NCBI GenBank assembly: GCA_947176475.1
Contig: CAMWQX010000066.1
Coordinates: 1-6,518, forward strand
Direction: 5' to 3'
From: an uncultured Bacillota bacterium
GTDB lineage: Bacteria; Bacillota_I; Bacilli_A; RF39; UBA660
Length of the DNA stretch: 6,518 nt
Position 1 is the first letter of the stretch; every line of letters begins with the position of its first letter. The position numbers and the translations under genes are program-made. Below are positions 1 to 5,489 of this stretch, one piece after another. The notes beneath the pieces are model-generated. The model did no database searches. It was not told the origin of the DNA and saw nothing but the letters and a program-made list of their open reading frames with translations.

Positions 1-23
1 ATAATTTTAAGCAGGTGATATTT

Positions 24-68
24 ATGAAATACTATTTATTACGATGTCTTAGCTTATATAAAAAATAA
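24..68 (+). CDS. 14-aa ORF upstream of cysS: possible Cys leader peptide, or 3' end of an upstream gene
   Basis: The ORF reads MKYYLLRCLSLYKK and ends TAA. AGGTGAT (13-19) lies 5 bases before its ATG, a good ribosome binding site, and the ORF ends 24 bases before cysS. It has one Cys codon (TGT, 45-47). A short ORF with a codon for the cognate amino acid in front of an aminoacyl-tRNA synthetase gene suggests a regulatory leader peptide. The same frame is also open back to the window edge (codons from 3), so this may instead be the C-terminus of a truncated upstream gene. The other upstream frames stop at 2-4 and 16-18. No family is recognised. The Shine-Dalgarno sequence favours translation from 24, but one Cys codon is weak evidence of regulation. 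Confidence 0.35.
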   Translation: MKYYLLRCLSLYKK

Positions 69-79
69 TATAATATAAG
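53..79 (+). promoter_or_regulatory. Possible weak hairpin touching the cysS ribosome binding site
   Basis: CTTATAT (53-59) is exactly complementary to ATATAAG (73-79), with a 13-base loop. The right arm covers the first bases of the cysS Shine-Dalgarno run AAGGAGAGG (77-85), and the left arm lies in the last codons of the short ORF at 24-68. A ribosome paused at the Cys codon (45-47) would cover the left arm and free the cysS site. The stem has one G-C pair and six A-T pairs, so it may not be stable and could be chance in AT-rich sequence. Confidence 0.2.
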
Positions 80-92
80 GAGAGGACATTTT

Positions 93-1487
93 ATGAAAAT
101 ATATAATACATTAACAAGAAAAGTAGAGGAATTCGTTCCAAATGTGGAAGGAAAAGTATCATATTACACATGTGGACCAACTGTTTATCATTATGCGCAT
201 GTTGGGAATATGCGTAATTATATTGGACATGATATTCTAGATCGTACATTGAGGTCTTTAGGGTATGATGTTACGAGAGTTATGAATATAACCGATGTGG
301 GACATTTAACAAGTGATTCTGATTCAGGAGAAGATAAGATGGAAGTAGCTAAAAAGCGTGAGCATAAGACGGCTATGGAAATTGCAAAATTTTATACAGA
401 GGCATTTTTTAAAGATTTTTATGCGTTAAATTGCCGTAGACCAGATGTCGTTTCACCAGCGACAGCTAATATTGATAAGTATATTGAGATGATTGAAAAC
501 TTACTCGAAAAAGATATAGCTTATAAGAGTGGCGGAAATGTCTATTTTGATGTTTCGAAAGTTAAAGACTATTACGTATTAACTAATCATCAAGAAGATA
601 AGATGGTTGTTGGAGTAAGAGAAGGCGTTGAATATGATGATAATAAACGCAATCAAGCAGATTTTGCTTTGTGGTTTACTTCATCAAAGTTTGAAAATCA
701 TGAATTAGTTTGGGATTCACCGTTTGGCGTTGGATACCCTGGATGGCATATTGAATGTTCAGGTATTTCTATCAAATATTTAGGAGAATACTTAGATATC
801 CATGGTGGTGGAGTTGATAATATATTTCCTCATCATACTAATGAAATTGCTCAAAGTGAGGCTTATTTAGGACATAAGTGGTGTAATTATTGGTTCCATA
901 ATGAACATTTGCTTGATGAGACAGGAAAGATGAGTAAGAGTAATGGAGAATTTTTAACGGTTAGTCTTCTTAAAGATAAAGCTTATGATCCACTTAGTTT
1001 TAGATTTATGTGCTTAAATAGTCATTATCGTAAACAATTAGTATTTACTTATGATGCTTTAAATCAAGCAGAATCGACATTAAAGAAACTTCGAAATAAG
1101 ATTTCAACGATTAATGATGAAGGAGATTTAGATAAAGAATTATTTGATAGTTATAATAATAAGTTTATGGCATCATTAGAGGAAGATTTAAATACAGCAA
1201 ATGCCTTAGCAGTTCTTTATGAAATGTTAAAGGATAATGAGGTTAATGGACATACTAAGTTAGAAATAATAAAGAAGTTTGATGAGATATTAGCTGTTGA
1301 ATTAATTCAAGAAGCGAAAAAACTAGATAATGAAGTGGAGATATTAGATATCATTGAAAAACGCAATAAAGCAAAAAAGGATAAGGATTATGAACTTGCT
1401 GATTCGATTCGCAATGAACTTTTAAGTAAGGGAATTGAGCTAATTGATACGCGTGAGGGAACAACTTATCGCATTGTTGGAGAATAA
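93..1487 (+). CDS. cysS: Cysteinyl-tRNA synthetase (CysRS)
   Basis: Class I aminoacyl-tRNA synthetase that joins cysteine to tRNA-Cys in the cytoplasm using ATP. At 464 residues it is the usual bacterial length. The N-terminal Rossmann fold carries the HIGH-type motif HVGN (36-39). The four zinc ligands that select the cysteine thiol are C27, C222, H247 and E251, with the 25- and 4-residue spacings of the family. The KMSKS motif is intact at 279-283. A helical anticodon-binding region (DALR type) fills the C-terminal part, from about 340. Residues 160-195 (VVGVREGVEYDDNKRNQADF) follow a variant I recall from Firmicutes CysRS. The start is supported by AAGGAGAGG (77-85), 7 bases before ATG. 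No T-box is visible in the 92 bases upstream, and the promoter probably lies outside the window. A hairpin terminator follows directly. Confidence 0.97.
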   Translation: MKIYNTLTRKVEEFVPNVEGKVSYYTCGPTVYHYAHVGNMRNYIGHDILDRTLRSLGYDVTRVMNITDVGHLTSDSDSGEDKMEVAKKREHKTAMEIAKFYTEAFFKDFYALNCRRPDVVSPATANIDKYIEMIENLLEKDIAYKSGGNVYFDVSKVKDYYVLTNHQEDKMVVGVREGVEYDDNKRNQADFALWFTSSKFENHELVWDSPFGVGYPGWHIECSGISIKYLGEYLDIHGGGVDNIFPHHTNEIAQSEAYLGHKWCNYWFHNEHLLDETGKMSKSNGEFLTVSLLKDKAYDPLSFRFMCLNSHYRKQLVFTYDALNQAESTLKKLRNKISTINDEGDLDKELFDSYNNKFMASLEEDLNTANALAVLYEMLKDNEVNGHTKLEIIKKFDEILAVELIQEAKKLDNEVEILDIIEKRNKAKKDKDYELADSIRNELLSKGIELIDTREGTTYRIVGE

Positions 1488-1495
1488 AAATATAT

Positions 1496-1530
1496 AAAGA
1501 AAGAATAGGTAGATGTTCTTTCTTTTTTTT
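1496..1530 (+). terminator. Rho-independent terminator of cysS
   Basis: A 10-bp perfect stem, AAAGAAAGAA (1496-1505) with TTCTTTCTTT (1516-1525), a 10-base loop and a further run of five T's. It begins 9 bases after the cysS stop. The stem is A/T-rich and the loop is long, so efficiency may be moderate. Confidence 0.75.
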
Positions 1531-1538
1531 GGTATAAT
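1530..1538 (+). promoter_or_regulatory. Extended -10 promoter of the family 8 glycosyltransferase gene
   Basis: TGGTATAAT matches the extended -10 consensus TGnTATAAT exactly. No good -35 is seen 17 bases upstream (TAGATG at 1510-1515), which extended -10 promoters can tolerate. A start near 1545 would give a leader of about 30 bases ending in AGGGAGTG (1563-1570). The T of the TG motif is the last base of the cysS terminator T-run, so the two units are packed without spare sequence. Confidence 0.6.
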
Positions 1539-1575
1539 TGATTTAGAGAGTTAAGCTTATTCAGGGAGTGCAGTT

Positions 1576-2568
1576 ATGGATATTTTATATACAGCGAATA
1601 AGAAATATATTGATATGATGTTGGCTTCTATTTATTCGATTTATTTAAATGGAGGATTTGATCATATTACTTTGCATATTGTCTATAATGATTTTTCAAT
1701 AAATGATATTTTATATATAGAAAAGTTTATAAAGGGATTAGATGGTGTTACATTAAATTTTTATTTTTTAGATGAAAGAGAAATAGAAAAATACAATATA
1801 CCTAAGTGGAGAGATTCCCATATTGCCAATGCGCGATTGTTTTTTCAAAGTATTTTAAAGGATAAAGTTCCTAAGAAGTTATTATATATCGATGCGGATA
1901 CAATATGTGTTGATAGGATTGATGGAATAACGGAGTATGATATTTATCCTGTTTATGCGGTTAAAGATTCTTTACATCGAACTTATACTCAGAGATTTTC
2001 AGAGTTAGATAAGTATTATAATTCAGGATTTTTGTATATTGATACGGAGAAATGGGATAATATTGATGCCGAGGGCAGGATAGTGGAATTTATAGCAAAT
2101 AGTCCTTGGAATCTTGGTTATCCAGATCAAGATGTTTTTAATTGTGCTTTGAGTGTAGATATAGGGGAATTAGGTGTAGAGTATAATTTTCCGCCTCACG
2201 TATATCTTTTTGATGATAAGGAATTAAGAAAGTACCACGCATATCGTGGGTTATCAGCAGAGGAAGTATTGAGAGCCAAAGATAAAGTTAAGGTATGTCA
2301 TTCTTGTGGTATATCGGGGATTAAACCATGGAGTAATAATAATATAAACCCTTATAATGAGTTATTTATGGAGTATTTATTAATGGTTAATCCCGATTTT
2401 AAAAGAGAGGATTTAGGCTTTAAAGAGAAGTTATTTACGAGAAATAAAAGGTTATATAAGGAGTGGCTTTTACTTAGGAATGCGCTTTTTTCAATGGGAG
2501 TTGTAGATGGAGAAAAACAAAATAAGAGTTTAAGTAAAATAAATAGTGAATTTGCTACAAAAAAATAA
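1576..2568 (+). CDS. Family 8 glycosyltransferase (LgtC/GspA type)
   Basis: A GT-A fold retaining glycosyltransferase of CAZy family GT8, expected to move a sugar, usually glucose or galactose, from a UDP-sugar. The N-terminus DILYTANKKY is the GT8 nucleotide-binding beginning. The metal-binding DxD is D106-A-D108 in LLYIDADTI. YYNSGFLYID (147-156) and YPDQDVFN (182-189) are the conserved acceptor-side and catalytic-region motifs. CHSCGISGIKPW (241-252) corresponds to the late HxxGxxKPW motif holding the second metal-ligand His. The last 70 or so residues are basic and aromatic-rich, as in family members that touch the membrane. No signal peptide or transmembrane segment is seen. It has its own promoter and no partner gene in the same direction. 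The acceptor cannot be read from sequence: surface glycan, teichoic-acid decoration or a glycolipid are all possible. The stop codon lies inside the terminator palindrome. Confidence 0.9.
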   Translation: MDILYTANKKYIDMMLASIYSIYLNGGFDHITLHIVYNDFSINDILYIEKFIKGLDGVTLNFYFLDEREIEKYNIPKWRDSHIANARLFFQSILKDKVPKKLLYIDADTICVDRIDGITEYDIYPVYAVKDSLHRTYTQRFSELDKYYNSGFLYIDTEKWDNIDAEGRIVEFIANSPWNLGYPDQDVFNCALSVDIGELGVEYNFPPHVYLFDDKELRKYHAYRGLSAEEVLRAKDKVKVCHSCGISGIKPWSNNNINPYNELFMEYLLMVNPDFKREDLGFKEKLFTRNKRLYKEWLLLRNALFSMGVVDGEKQNKSLSKINSEFATKK

Positions 2569-2590
2569 TCACTTAATAGTGATTATTTTT
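2561..2590. terminator. Bidirectional terminator shared by the convergent GT8 and prsA-like genes
   Basis: AAAAATAATCACT (2561-2573), loop TAAT, AGTGATTATTTTT (2578-2590): a perfect 13-bp inverted repeat. It gives a T-run after the stem on the plus strand, and a seven-base run (2559-2565) on the minus strand. The GT8 stop (2566-2568) is in the left arm, and the prsA-like stop (2589-2591 on the minus strand) overlaps the outer edge of the right arm. Confidence 0.85.
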
Positions 2591-3599
2591 AGTTACTTGT
2601 ACTTTTTTGATTAGCTGCTCTAGCTTGATTAATTAGGTAATTCATATATTTATTATAGGAATCTTCTAATTCAGAATCATGCCATTTAATGCCATTTTCT
2701 TTTCTTAAATTAATCATAGCATCAATTTCAACAGTAGCGTCTTTACTTAATAATTCATTAGCTAAAGTCTCTTTGATTTTTTCAGTAGCATCTTTTTCTG
2801 ATGGTTTTTCTTTTTGATCAATTTTCAAGATGATGTGATATCCATAAGATGTCTTAACAGGTTTATCAGAATAAGAGCCAACTTTTAAAGCAACAGCAGC
2901 ATCTTCAAATTCACTTAACATTTCGCCACGGTTGAAATAACCTAATTCTTGATATGTAACTTCTGAGTTATTTTCATATTTCTTGAAAGCATCTTTAGCA
3001 CTTGTTCCCGATTTGATATCTTTTTTGATATCCGCAATAATGGTATTAGCTTTAGTTAAGGCATTGGCATCATCTTCATTTGTGCTACCTGCAGGTTTAA
3101 CTAAGATATGAACACAGTCCATGTCACCAATAGTTTTGTTTTTATAGTAATCTTTGATTTGTTTGTTGGTTATTTTTGATTTGGCATAATCTTTAATGGC
3201 AAAATCTCTTAGATAGTCAACTTTAGATTTATTTAAGTAATCTTCTAAGTCAGAATATCCATATTGAGATAAAGCTGATTGTAAAGATGTCTCATCAAAT
3301 TTACCAGAATCATCGACAAAACTTTTCTTTAAAGATGTTTCCATGTTAGCAATATATTCATTTGCTTCATCTAGTTTATCTTTATAGGCACTTTCTAATA
3401 CTTGTTTGTCCATTTTATTGATAATAGTATCTAAAGCATAAGTTGTTTTAACTTCTTCCCATACTTCGTTAACACTGAATTTAGCTCCATCACCAAATTC
3501 TAAAATGGCATCCTCTCCATTGGATAATTTTGGAATCTTACTACCACATCCGGTTAGTAATCCAACTGCTATAATTACTAGCAATAATTTCTTTTTCAT
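2589..3599 (-). CDS. prsA: PrsA-like peptidyl-prolyl isomerase lipoprotein
   Basis: An extracytoplasmic, membrane-anchored foldase that helps secreted proteins fold after translocation. The N-terminus MKKKLLLVIIAVGLLTGCGS is a lipoprotein signal with lipobox LTGC, so C18 would be lipidated and cleaved. Residues 40-155 form the charged helical chaperone (SurA_N-like) region. Residues 158-262 are a parvulin rotamase domain, with H164 in DCVHILVK, GYFNRGEM at 220-227, F231 and H255 in SYGYHIILKI. A Lys/Glu-rich helical tail of about 70 residues follows and completes the split chaperone domain usual in PrsA. The length of 336 is somewhat above the 280-300 usual for PrsA. GGGAGGT (3605-3611 on this strand) fixes the start. 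The gene is monocistronic and convergent with the glycosyltransferase. The symbol is by family resemblance; a paralogue with another client range is possible. Confidence 0.9.
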   Translation of the reverse strand: MKKKLLLVIIAVGLLTGCGSKIPKLSNGEDAILEFGDGAKFSVNEVWEEVKTTYALDTIINKMDKQVLESAYKDKLDEANEYIANMETSLKKSFVDDSGKFDETSLQSALSQYGYSDLEDYLNKSKVDYLRDFAIKDYAKSKITNKQIKDYYKNKTIGDMDCVHILVKPAGSTNEDDANALTKANTIIADIKKDIKSGTSAKDAFKKYENNSEVTYQELGYFNRGEMLSEFEDAAVALKVGSYSDKPVKTSYGYHIILKIDQKEKPSEKDATEKIKETLANELLSKDATVEIDAMINLRKENGIKWHDSELEDSYNKYMNYLINQARAANQKSTSN

Positions 3600-3622
3600 T
3601 ATTTACCTCCCTAACATTTATA

Positions 3623-3631
3623 ATTATAACA
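3623..3631 (-). promoter_or_regulatory. Extended -10 promoter of the prsA-like gene
   Basis: On the minus strand the bases read TGTTATAAT, a full extended -10 (TATAAT at 3628-3623). The nearest -35-like hexamer, TTGTAC (3654-3649), is 20 bases away, longer than usual. A start near 3617 would leave a leader of roughly 18 bases that includes the GGGAGGT ribosome site. Confidence 0.55.
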
Positions 3632-3681
3632 TAAGATACGTAAAAATAGTACAATAAATAATCTTACAAAAAAATATAGAT

Positions 3682-3701
3682 TTCGACAAAATTCGACAAA
3701 A
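3682..3701. promoter_or_regulatory. Two tandem Spo0A boxes (10-bp direct repeat)
   Basis: TTCGACAAAA occurs twice head-to-tail (3682-3691 and 3692-3701). Each copy contains TTCGACAA, the exact complement of the Spo0A box TTGTCGAA described in Bacillus. The 10-bp period places both boxes on the same face of the helix, as expected for a bound response-regulator dimer. They lie at about -50 to -33 of the promoter proposed for the 54-aa ORF and at about -65 to -82 of the prsA-like gene, so regulation of the former is more natural. The match is exact; binding is inferred. Confidence 0.6.
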
Positions 3702-3725
3702 ATAGAAGGAGGGATGTAGTATATT
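3693..3725 (+). promoter_or_regulatory. Putative Spo0A-activated promoter of the 54-aa ORF
   Basis: The candidate -10 is TATATT (3720-3725). A -35-like TCGACA (3693-3698, one mismatch to TTGACA) lies 21 bases upstream and inside the second 0A box. An overlong spacer with the -35 buried in 0A boxes is the architecture known from the Bacillus subtilis spoIIG promoter, where Spo0A supplies activation. The start would be near 3732, giving a short leader that includes AGGAGGT. The -10 is imperfect. Confidence 0.4.
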
Positions 3726-3751
3726 GGATCTAGTAAGTAGGAGGTAATAGT

Positions 3752-3916
3752 ATGTATCATGAACTAACGAAAAAGGAAAGGGATAAATTTATTAAGAAGT
3801 ATTTAAATCCGATGGATGATTATACCAAGGAAATAAAACATATAAGTGTAATAGAATATAAGGGAGTAAAGGAGTATTTAATCAATCATAAATATATTCT
3901 AAAAGTTTATAAGTGA
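3752..3916 (+). CDS. Small Lys/Tyr-rich protein of unknown function (54 aa)
   Basis: A perfect AGGAGGT (3739-3745) lies 6 bases before the ATG, strong evidence that this short frame is translated. The product begins MYHELTKKERDKF and ends YILKVYK. It has 12 Lys, 1 Arg and 7 Tyr against 8 acidic residues, so it is basic. It has no Cys, no signal peptide and no transmembrane segment, and is probably cytoplasmic. I do not recognise a family. Tandem Spo0A boxes lie just upstream, so expression at entry into sporulation or in stationary phase is the best guess. No terminator separates it from the 297-aa gene 62 bases downstream, so read-through into that gene is possible. Confidence 0.65.
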   Translation: MYHELTKKERDKFIKKYLNPMDDYTKEIKHISVIEYKGVKEYLINHKYILKVYK

Positions 3917-3925
3917 TAGTTTTGT

Positions 3926-3954
3926 TTGCAAATATGTCGATAATATAGTATTAT
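3926..3954 (+). promoter_or_regulatory. Putative sigma-A promoter of the 297-aa gene
   Basis: TTGCAA (3926-3931, four of six to TTGACA) and TATTAT (3949-3954, five of six to TATAAT) are separated by exactly 17 bases. Initiation would fall near 3961, leaving an 18-base leader with AAGGGGA. ATGTCGAT (3934-3941) lies in the spacer. It shares the core TGTCGA with the Spo0A box but misses the final A of TGTCGAA, so it is a doubtful site. Confidence 0.45.
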
Positions 3955-3978
3955 ATTAGTCCGAAAGAAGGGGATTTT

Positions 3979-4872
3979 ATGGCAATAGATTATGAAGCAG
4001 AGTTTGCCAAGAACTTTTTATGTGCGTGTAAGAAGGATGGAATAAGTATAGAATATCCTGAACTGGATAATAGAAAGTATAGAACTAATTATGATCGTGT
4101 CGTTAACGAAATAATGCAAACTAATCCAATTGAGGATAATAAGAATTATAGTGCAATATCCTATGATGAGGTTGTTTATCGTGCGGTAGTTATCGTTAAG
4201 TATTTATTAGGAAATGCGGTAACTGATAAAGAACTTATGGAAGCAACAGAACTAATTGTGAAGAGTGAAAGTAAGGCGGTTATGGATGGATATTGTCTTG
4301 ATATTACGGATATGAGTGCAGGGAAAAGACGTGATATTTTATCGATTCCTGGTATGAATAAGACAGCGTCTGTTGTCTGCTTAGTTGGTGTTTTGATTCA
4401 CTATTTTGAAAGAAAACAAAGAGGAAAAACATATAGTAGCTATAAACATACTTTTACGATGTCGTATTTAGCTGAAGCAGTAGCAAGTCATCTTTTAGAT
4501 AGAGAAGATGAGAAAAATGATATGTTAAATAAACTTCGTGGAATAAGATTGGATGCTATTAAGTTTCAACAAAATGCAGCTAAGGATTTAGAAACAACTA
4601 TAAAAGTATATCCTTTTATCAAAGAGAATCCAGAGTTTAAGAGTATGTATGCTTATGAAAAAAGTAGAGATTATGCTTTTATGATGGGATTTGTTAATCA
4701 AGTATGTTTGCTTGATAGATATTTAGAAGATGAAAGAACACTTTTGAATAAAGTAAATGAAATATTTAAAGGAGAATTAGATGTTTCAGGTTTACTTACT
4801 TATTATGGAATTGATTTAAGTAAGCGAGAAGTAACAGAAGAAGTTATTGGAGTTGTTAAAAAATATAAGTAA
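3979..4872 (+). CDS. Hypothetical 297-aa soluble helical protein
   Basis: I do not recognise a family. The start is supported by AAGGGGA (3968-3974). The protein looks cytoplasmic and mainly alpha-helical: an acidic N-terminal part with two close Cys (C15, C17 in FLCACKKD), a hydrophobic amphipathic stretch at about 64-78 (EVVYRAVVIVKYLLG), a basic turn GKRRDI (115-120), and a second hydrophobic stretch at 130-143 (ASVVCLVGVLIHYF). A Lys/Arg-rich segment follows (145-150), then charged helices to the C-terminus, including LLDREDEKNDMLNKLRG at 172-188. The 130-143 stretch is too short and too quickly followed by charges to be a confident membrane span. No signal peptide, zinc knuckle, P-loop or catalytic motif is evident. 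It has its own promoter and terminator, and its neighbours are possible sporulation genes, which hints at but does not show a role there. Confidence 0.8.
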   Translation: MAIDYEAEFAKNFLCACKKDGISIEYPELDNRKYRTNYDRVVNEIMQTNPIEDNKNYSAISYDEVVYRAVVIVKYLLGNAVTDKELMEATELIVKSESKAVMDGYCLDITDMSAGKRRDILSIPGMNKTASVVCLVGVLIHYFERKQRGKTYSSYKHTFTMSYLAEAVASHLLDREDEKNDMLNKLRGIRLDAIKFQQNAAKDLETTIKVYPFIKENPEFKSMYAYEKSRDYAFMMGFVNQVCLLDRYLEDERTLLNKVNEIFKGELDVSGLLTYYGIDLSKREVTEEVIGVVKKYK

Positions 4873-4875
4873 TAT

Positions 4876-4898
4876 GGAAGTTATTAAACTTCCTTTTT
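4876..4898 (+). terminator. Rho-independent terminator of the 297-aa gene
   Basis: GGAAGTT (4876-4882), loop ATTA, AACTTCC (4887-4893), then TTTTT. A compact 7-bp stem starting 3 bases after the stop codon. Confidence 0.8.
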
Positions 4899-4923
4899 GT
4901 TTGGAAAATAATGATAAAGTACG

Positions 4924-4952
4924 CACAAAAAATGGGATATTACCATACAATA
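4924..4952 (+). promoter_or_regulatory. Candidate sigma-K (mother-cell, late sporulation) promoter for the YjcZ-like pair
   Basis: CACA (4924-4927) fits the -35 mACm, and CATACAATA (4944-4952) fits the -10 CATAnnnTA. The spacer is 16 bases, matching the sigma-K consensus known from Bacillus. The -10 alone also fits sigma-E (CATACAnT), but no ATATT-like -35 is present at the sigma-E distance. Initiation near 4960 would give a leader of about 20 bases ending in AGGAGGG (4968-4974). No sigma-A promoter is evident in this gap. Confidence 0.55.
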
Positions 4953-4980
4953 AAGTGAGTAATGAAAAGGAGGGAGAATA

Positions 4981-5070
4981 ATGAATAAATGTTGTAATAA
5001 TACTTCTGGTGCTGCATTCATATTAGTACTATTCATATTATTAATCATCATCGTAGGGGCTTTTATCTAG
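4981..5070 (+). CDS. Tiny YjcZ-like sporulation membrane protein (29 aa)
   Basis: The product begins MNKCCNNTSG and continues as one hydrophobic span of about 18 residues (12-29: AFILVLFILLIIIVGAFI). This pattern of a short polar, Asn/Gly-rich head, the core F-I-x-V-L-F-I-L-L-I-I and a nearly immediate end is that of the YjcZ family of tiny transmembrane proteins linked to spores. AGGAGGG lies 6 bases before the ATG. The Cys-Cys pair at 4-5 is shared with the next gene product. The two genes are 16 bases apart and likely form one transcript. The role in spores is inferred from the family and the promoter. Confidence 0.8.
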   Translation: MNKCCNNTSGAAFILVLFILLIIIVGAFI

Positions 5071-5086
5071 AGTGGAGGTGAATAAT

Positions 5087-5215
5087 ATGTGTTGCAATTC
5101 TCATTCCTCAAATAATACAGGATGCGGTGGTAATAATATAGGTAATACTTTTTTCATCGTACTAGTATTATTTATTCTACTTGCAATTATTGTTAGTTCA
5201 ATATATGCATACTAA
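5087..5215 (+). CDS. Tiny YjcZ-like sporulation membrane protein, Cys-rich head (42 aa)
   Basis: The head MCCNSHSSNNTGCGGNNIGN is rich in Cys, Asn, Gly and Ser. One transmembrane helix follows at about 22-38 (FFIVLVLFILLAIIVSS), with a short YAY end. The core VLFILLxII matches the 29-aa protein before it, so the pair are probably diverged duplicates with different head lengths. Three Cys (C2, C3, C13) could form disulfides or bind metal. GGAGGTG (5074-5080) lies 6 bases before the ATG. The stop codon runs into the terminator hairpin. Family assignment rests on the hydrophobic core and size. Confidence 0.8.
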   Translation: MCCNSHSSNNTGCGGNNIGNTFFIVLVLFILLAIIVSSIYAY

Positions 5216-5234
5216 GAGGCAATGCCTCTTTTTT
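5214..5234 (+). terminator. Rho-independent terminator of the YjcZ-like pair
   Basis: AAGAGGC (5214-5220), loop AAT, GCCTCTT (5224-5230), then four more T's. The stem begins within the stop codon of the 42-aa protein. Confidence 0.85.
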
Positions 5235-5398
5235 AGTTGGATAAAATAAGACTTATTTGTCTATTTTTGTTGCATAATGGGAATAGTTGTAATAAAATAT
5301 CATTGTGTGTGGAAGTTTAGAACTTTAAATATAAGTGTAAAAAAATTGAGTAAAGTATAAAAAAATATGGGCATTTTTATTCAAAATGGTTATATTTT

Positions 5399-5407
5399 TG
5401 ATATACT
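5399..5407 (+). promoter_or_regulatory. Upstream extended -10 candidate for the sugar transferase
   Basis: TGATATACT fits TGnTATAAT with one mismatch in the hexamer. The expected -35 position (5379-5384, ATTCAA) is poor. A transcript from here would have a leader of about 75 bases and pass through the second promoter. Confidence 0.3.
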
Positions 5408-5430
5408 ATAGGAGAACTAGACATATAAAT

Positions 5431-5459
5431 TTGCATTTTGTTTACAATTATGCTATTAT
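5431..5459 (+). promoter_or_regulatory. Promoter of the sugar transferase gene
   Basis: Extended -10 TGCTATTAT (5451-5459) with TTGCAT (5431-5436) 17 bases before the TATTAT hexamer. The -35 keeps only the TTG core, but the spacing and the TG motif are right. Initiation near 5466 leaves a leader of about 24 bases. Confidence 0.55.
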
Positions 5460-5489
5460 ATACCTCAATTAACAAAGGGAGACGTTAGT

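Larger units (their letters stand above)
5235..5489. other. AT-rich intergenic region before the polysaccharide genes
   Basis: This stretch of 255 bases has no ORF with a convincing ribosome site on either strand. It holds a small inverted repeat AAGTT-TAG-AACTT (5313-5325), several A-runs around 5340 and 5360, and two extended -10 promoters in the last 90 bases. The length is large for this compact window, which suggests regulatory input to the downstream operon. I see no riboswitch or tRNA-like fold. Confidence 0.5.

Noticed and set aside
1..92. T-box riboswitch before cysS
   Set aside because: No T-box sequence or specifier stem is visible in the 92 bases available. One could lie further upstream outside the window.
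241..300. TGA read as tryptophan (mycoplasma-type code), considered because the sequence is so AT-rich
   Set aside because: Tryptophan is encoded by TGG in cysS, GT8 and the others, TGA serves as a stop for the 54-aa and sugar transferase genes, and no in-frame TGA interrupts a conserved domain.
2296..2334. C241-H-S-C244 in the GT8 protein as a zinc site
   Set aside because: The residues fall in the conserved GT8 late motif (HxxGxxKPW). No second Cys/His pair is nearby.
3312..3319. ATCGACAA, a near match to the Spo0A box complement
   Set aside because: It lies inside the prsA-like coding sequence with no promoter nearby and has one mismatch. Probably chance.
3707..3747. Seven-codon TTG ORF after AAGGAGGG, ending in the ribosome site of the 54-aa gene
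   Set aside because: Its ribosome site lies upstream of the likely transcription start. It uses a rare start and no support beyond chance is seen.
5313..5325. AAGTT-TAG-AACTT inverted repeat as an operator or terminator
   Set aside because: Only 5 bp with no T-run, in AT-rich DNA where such repeats are frequent. No known operator is matched.
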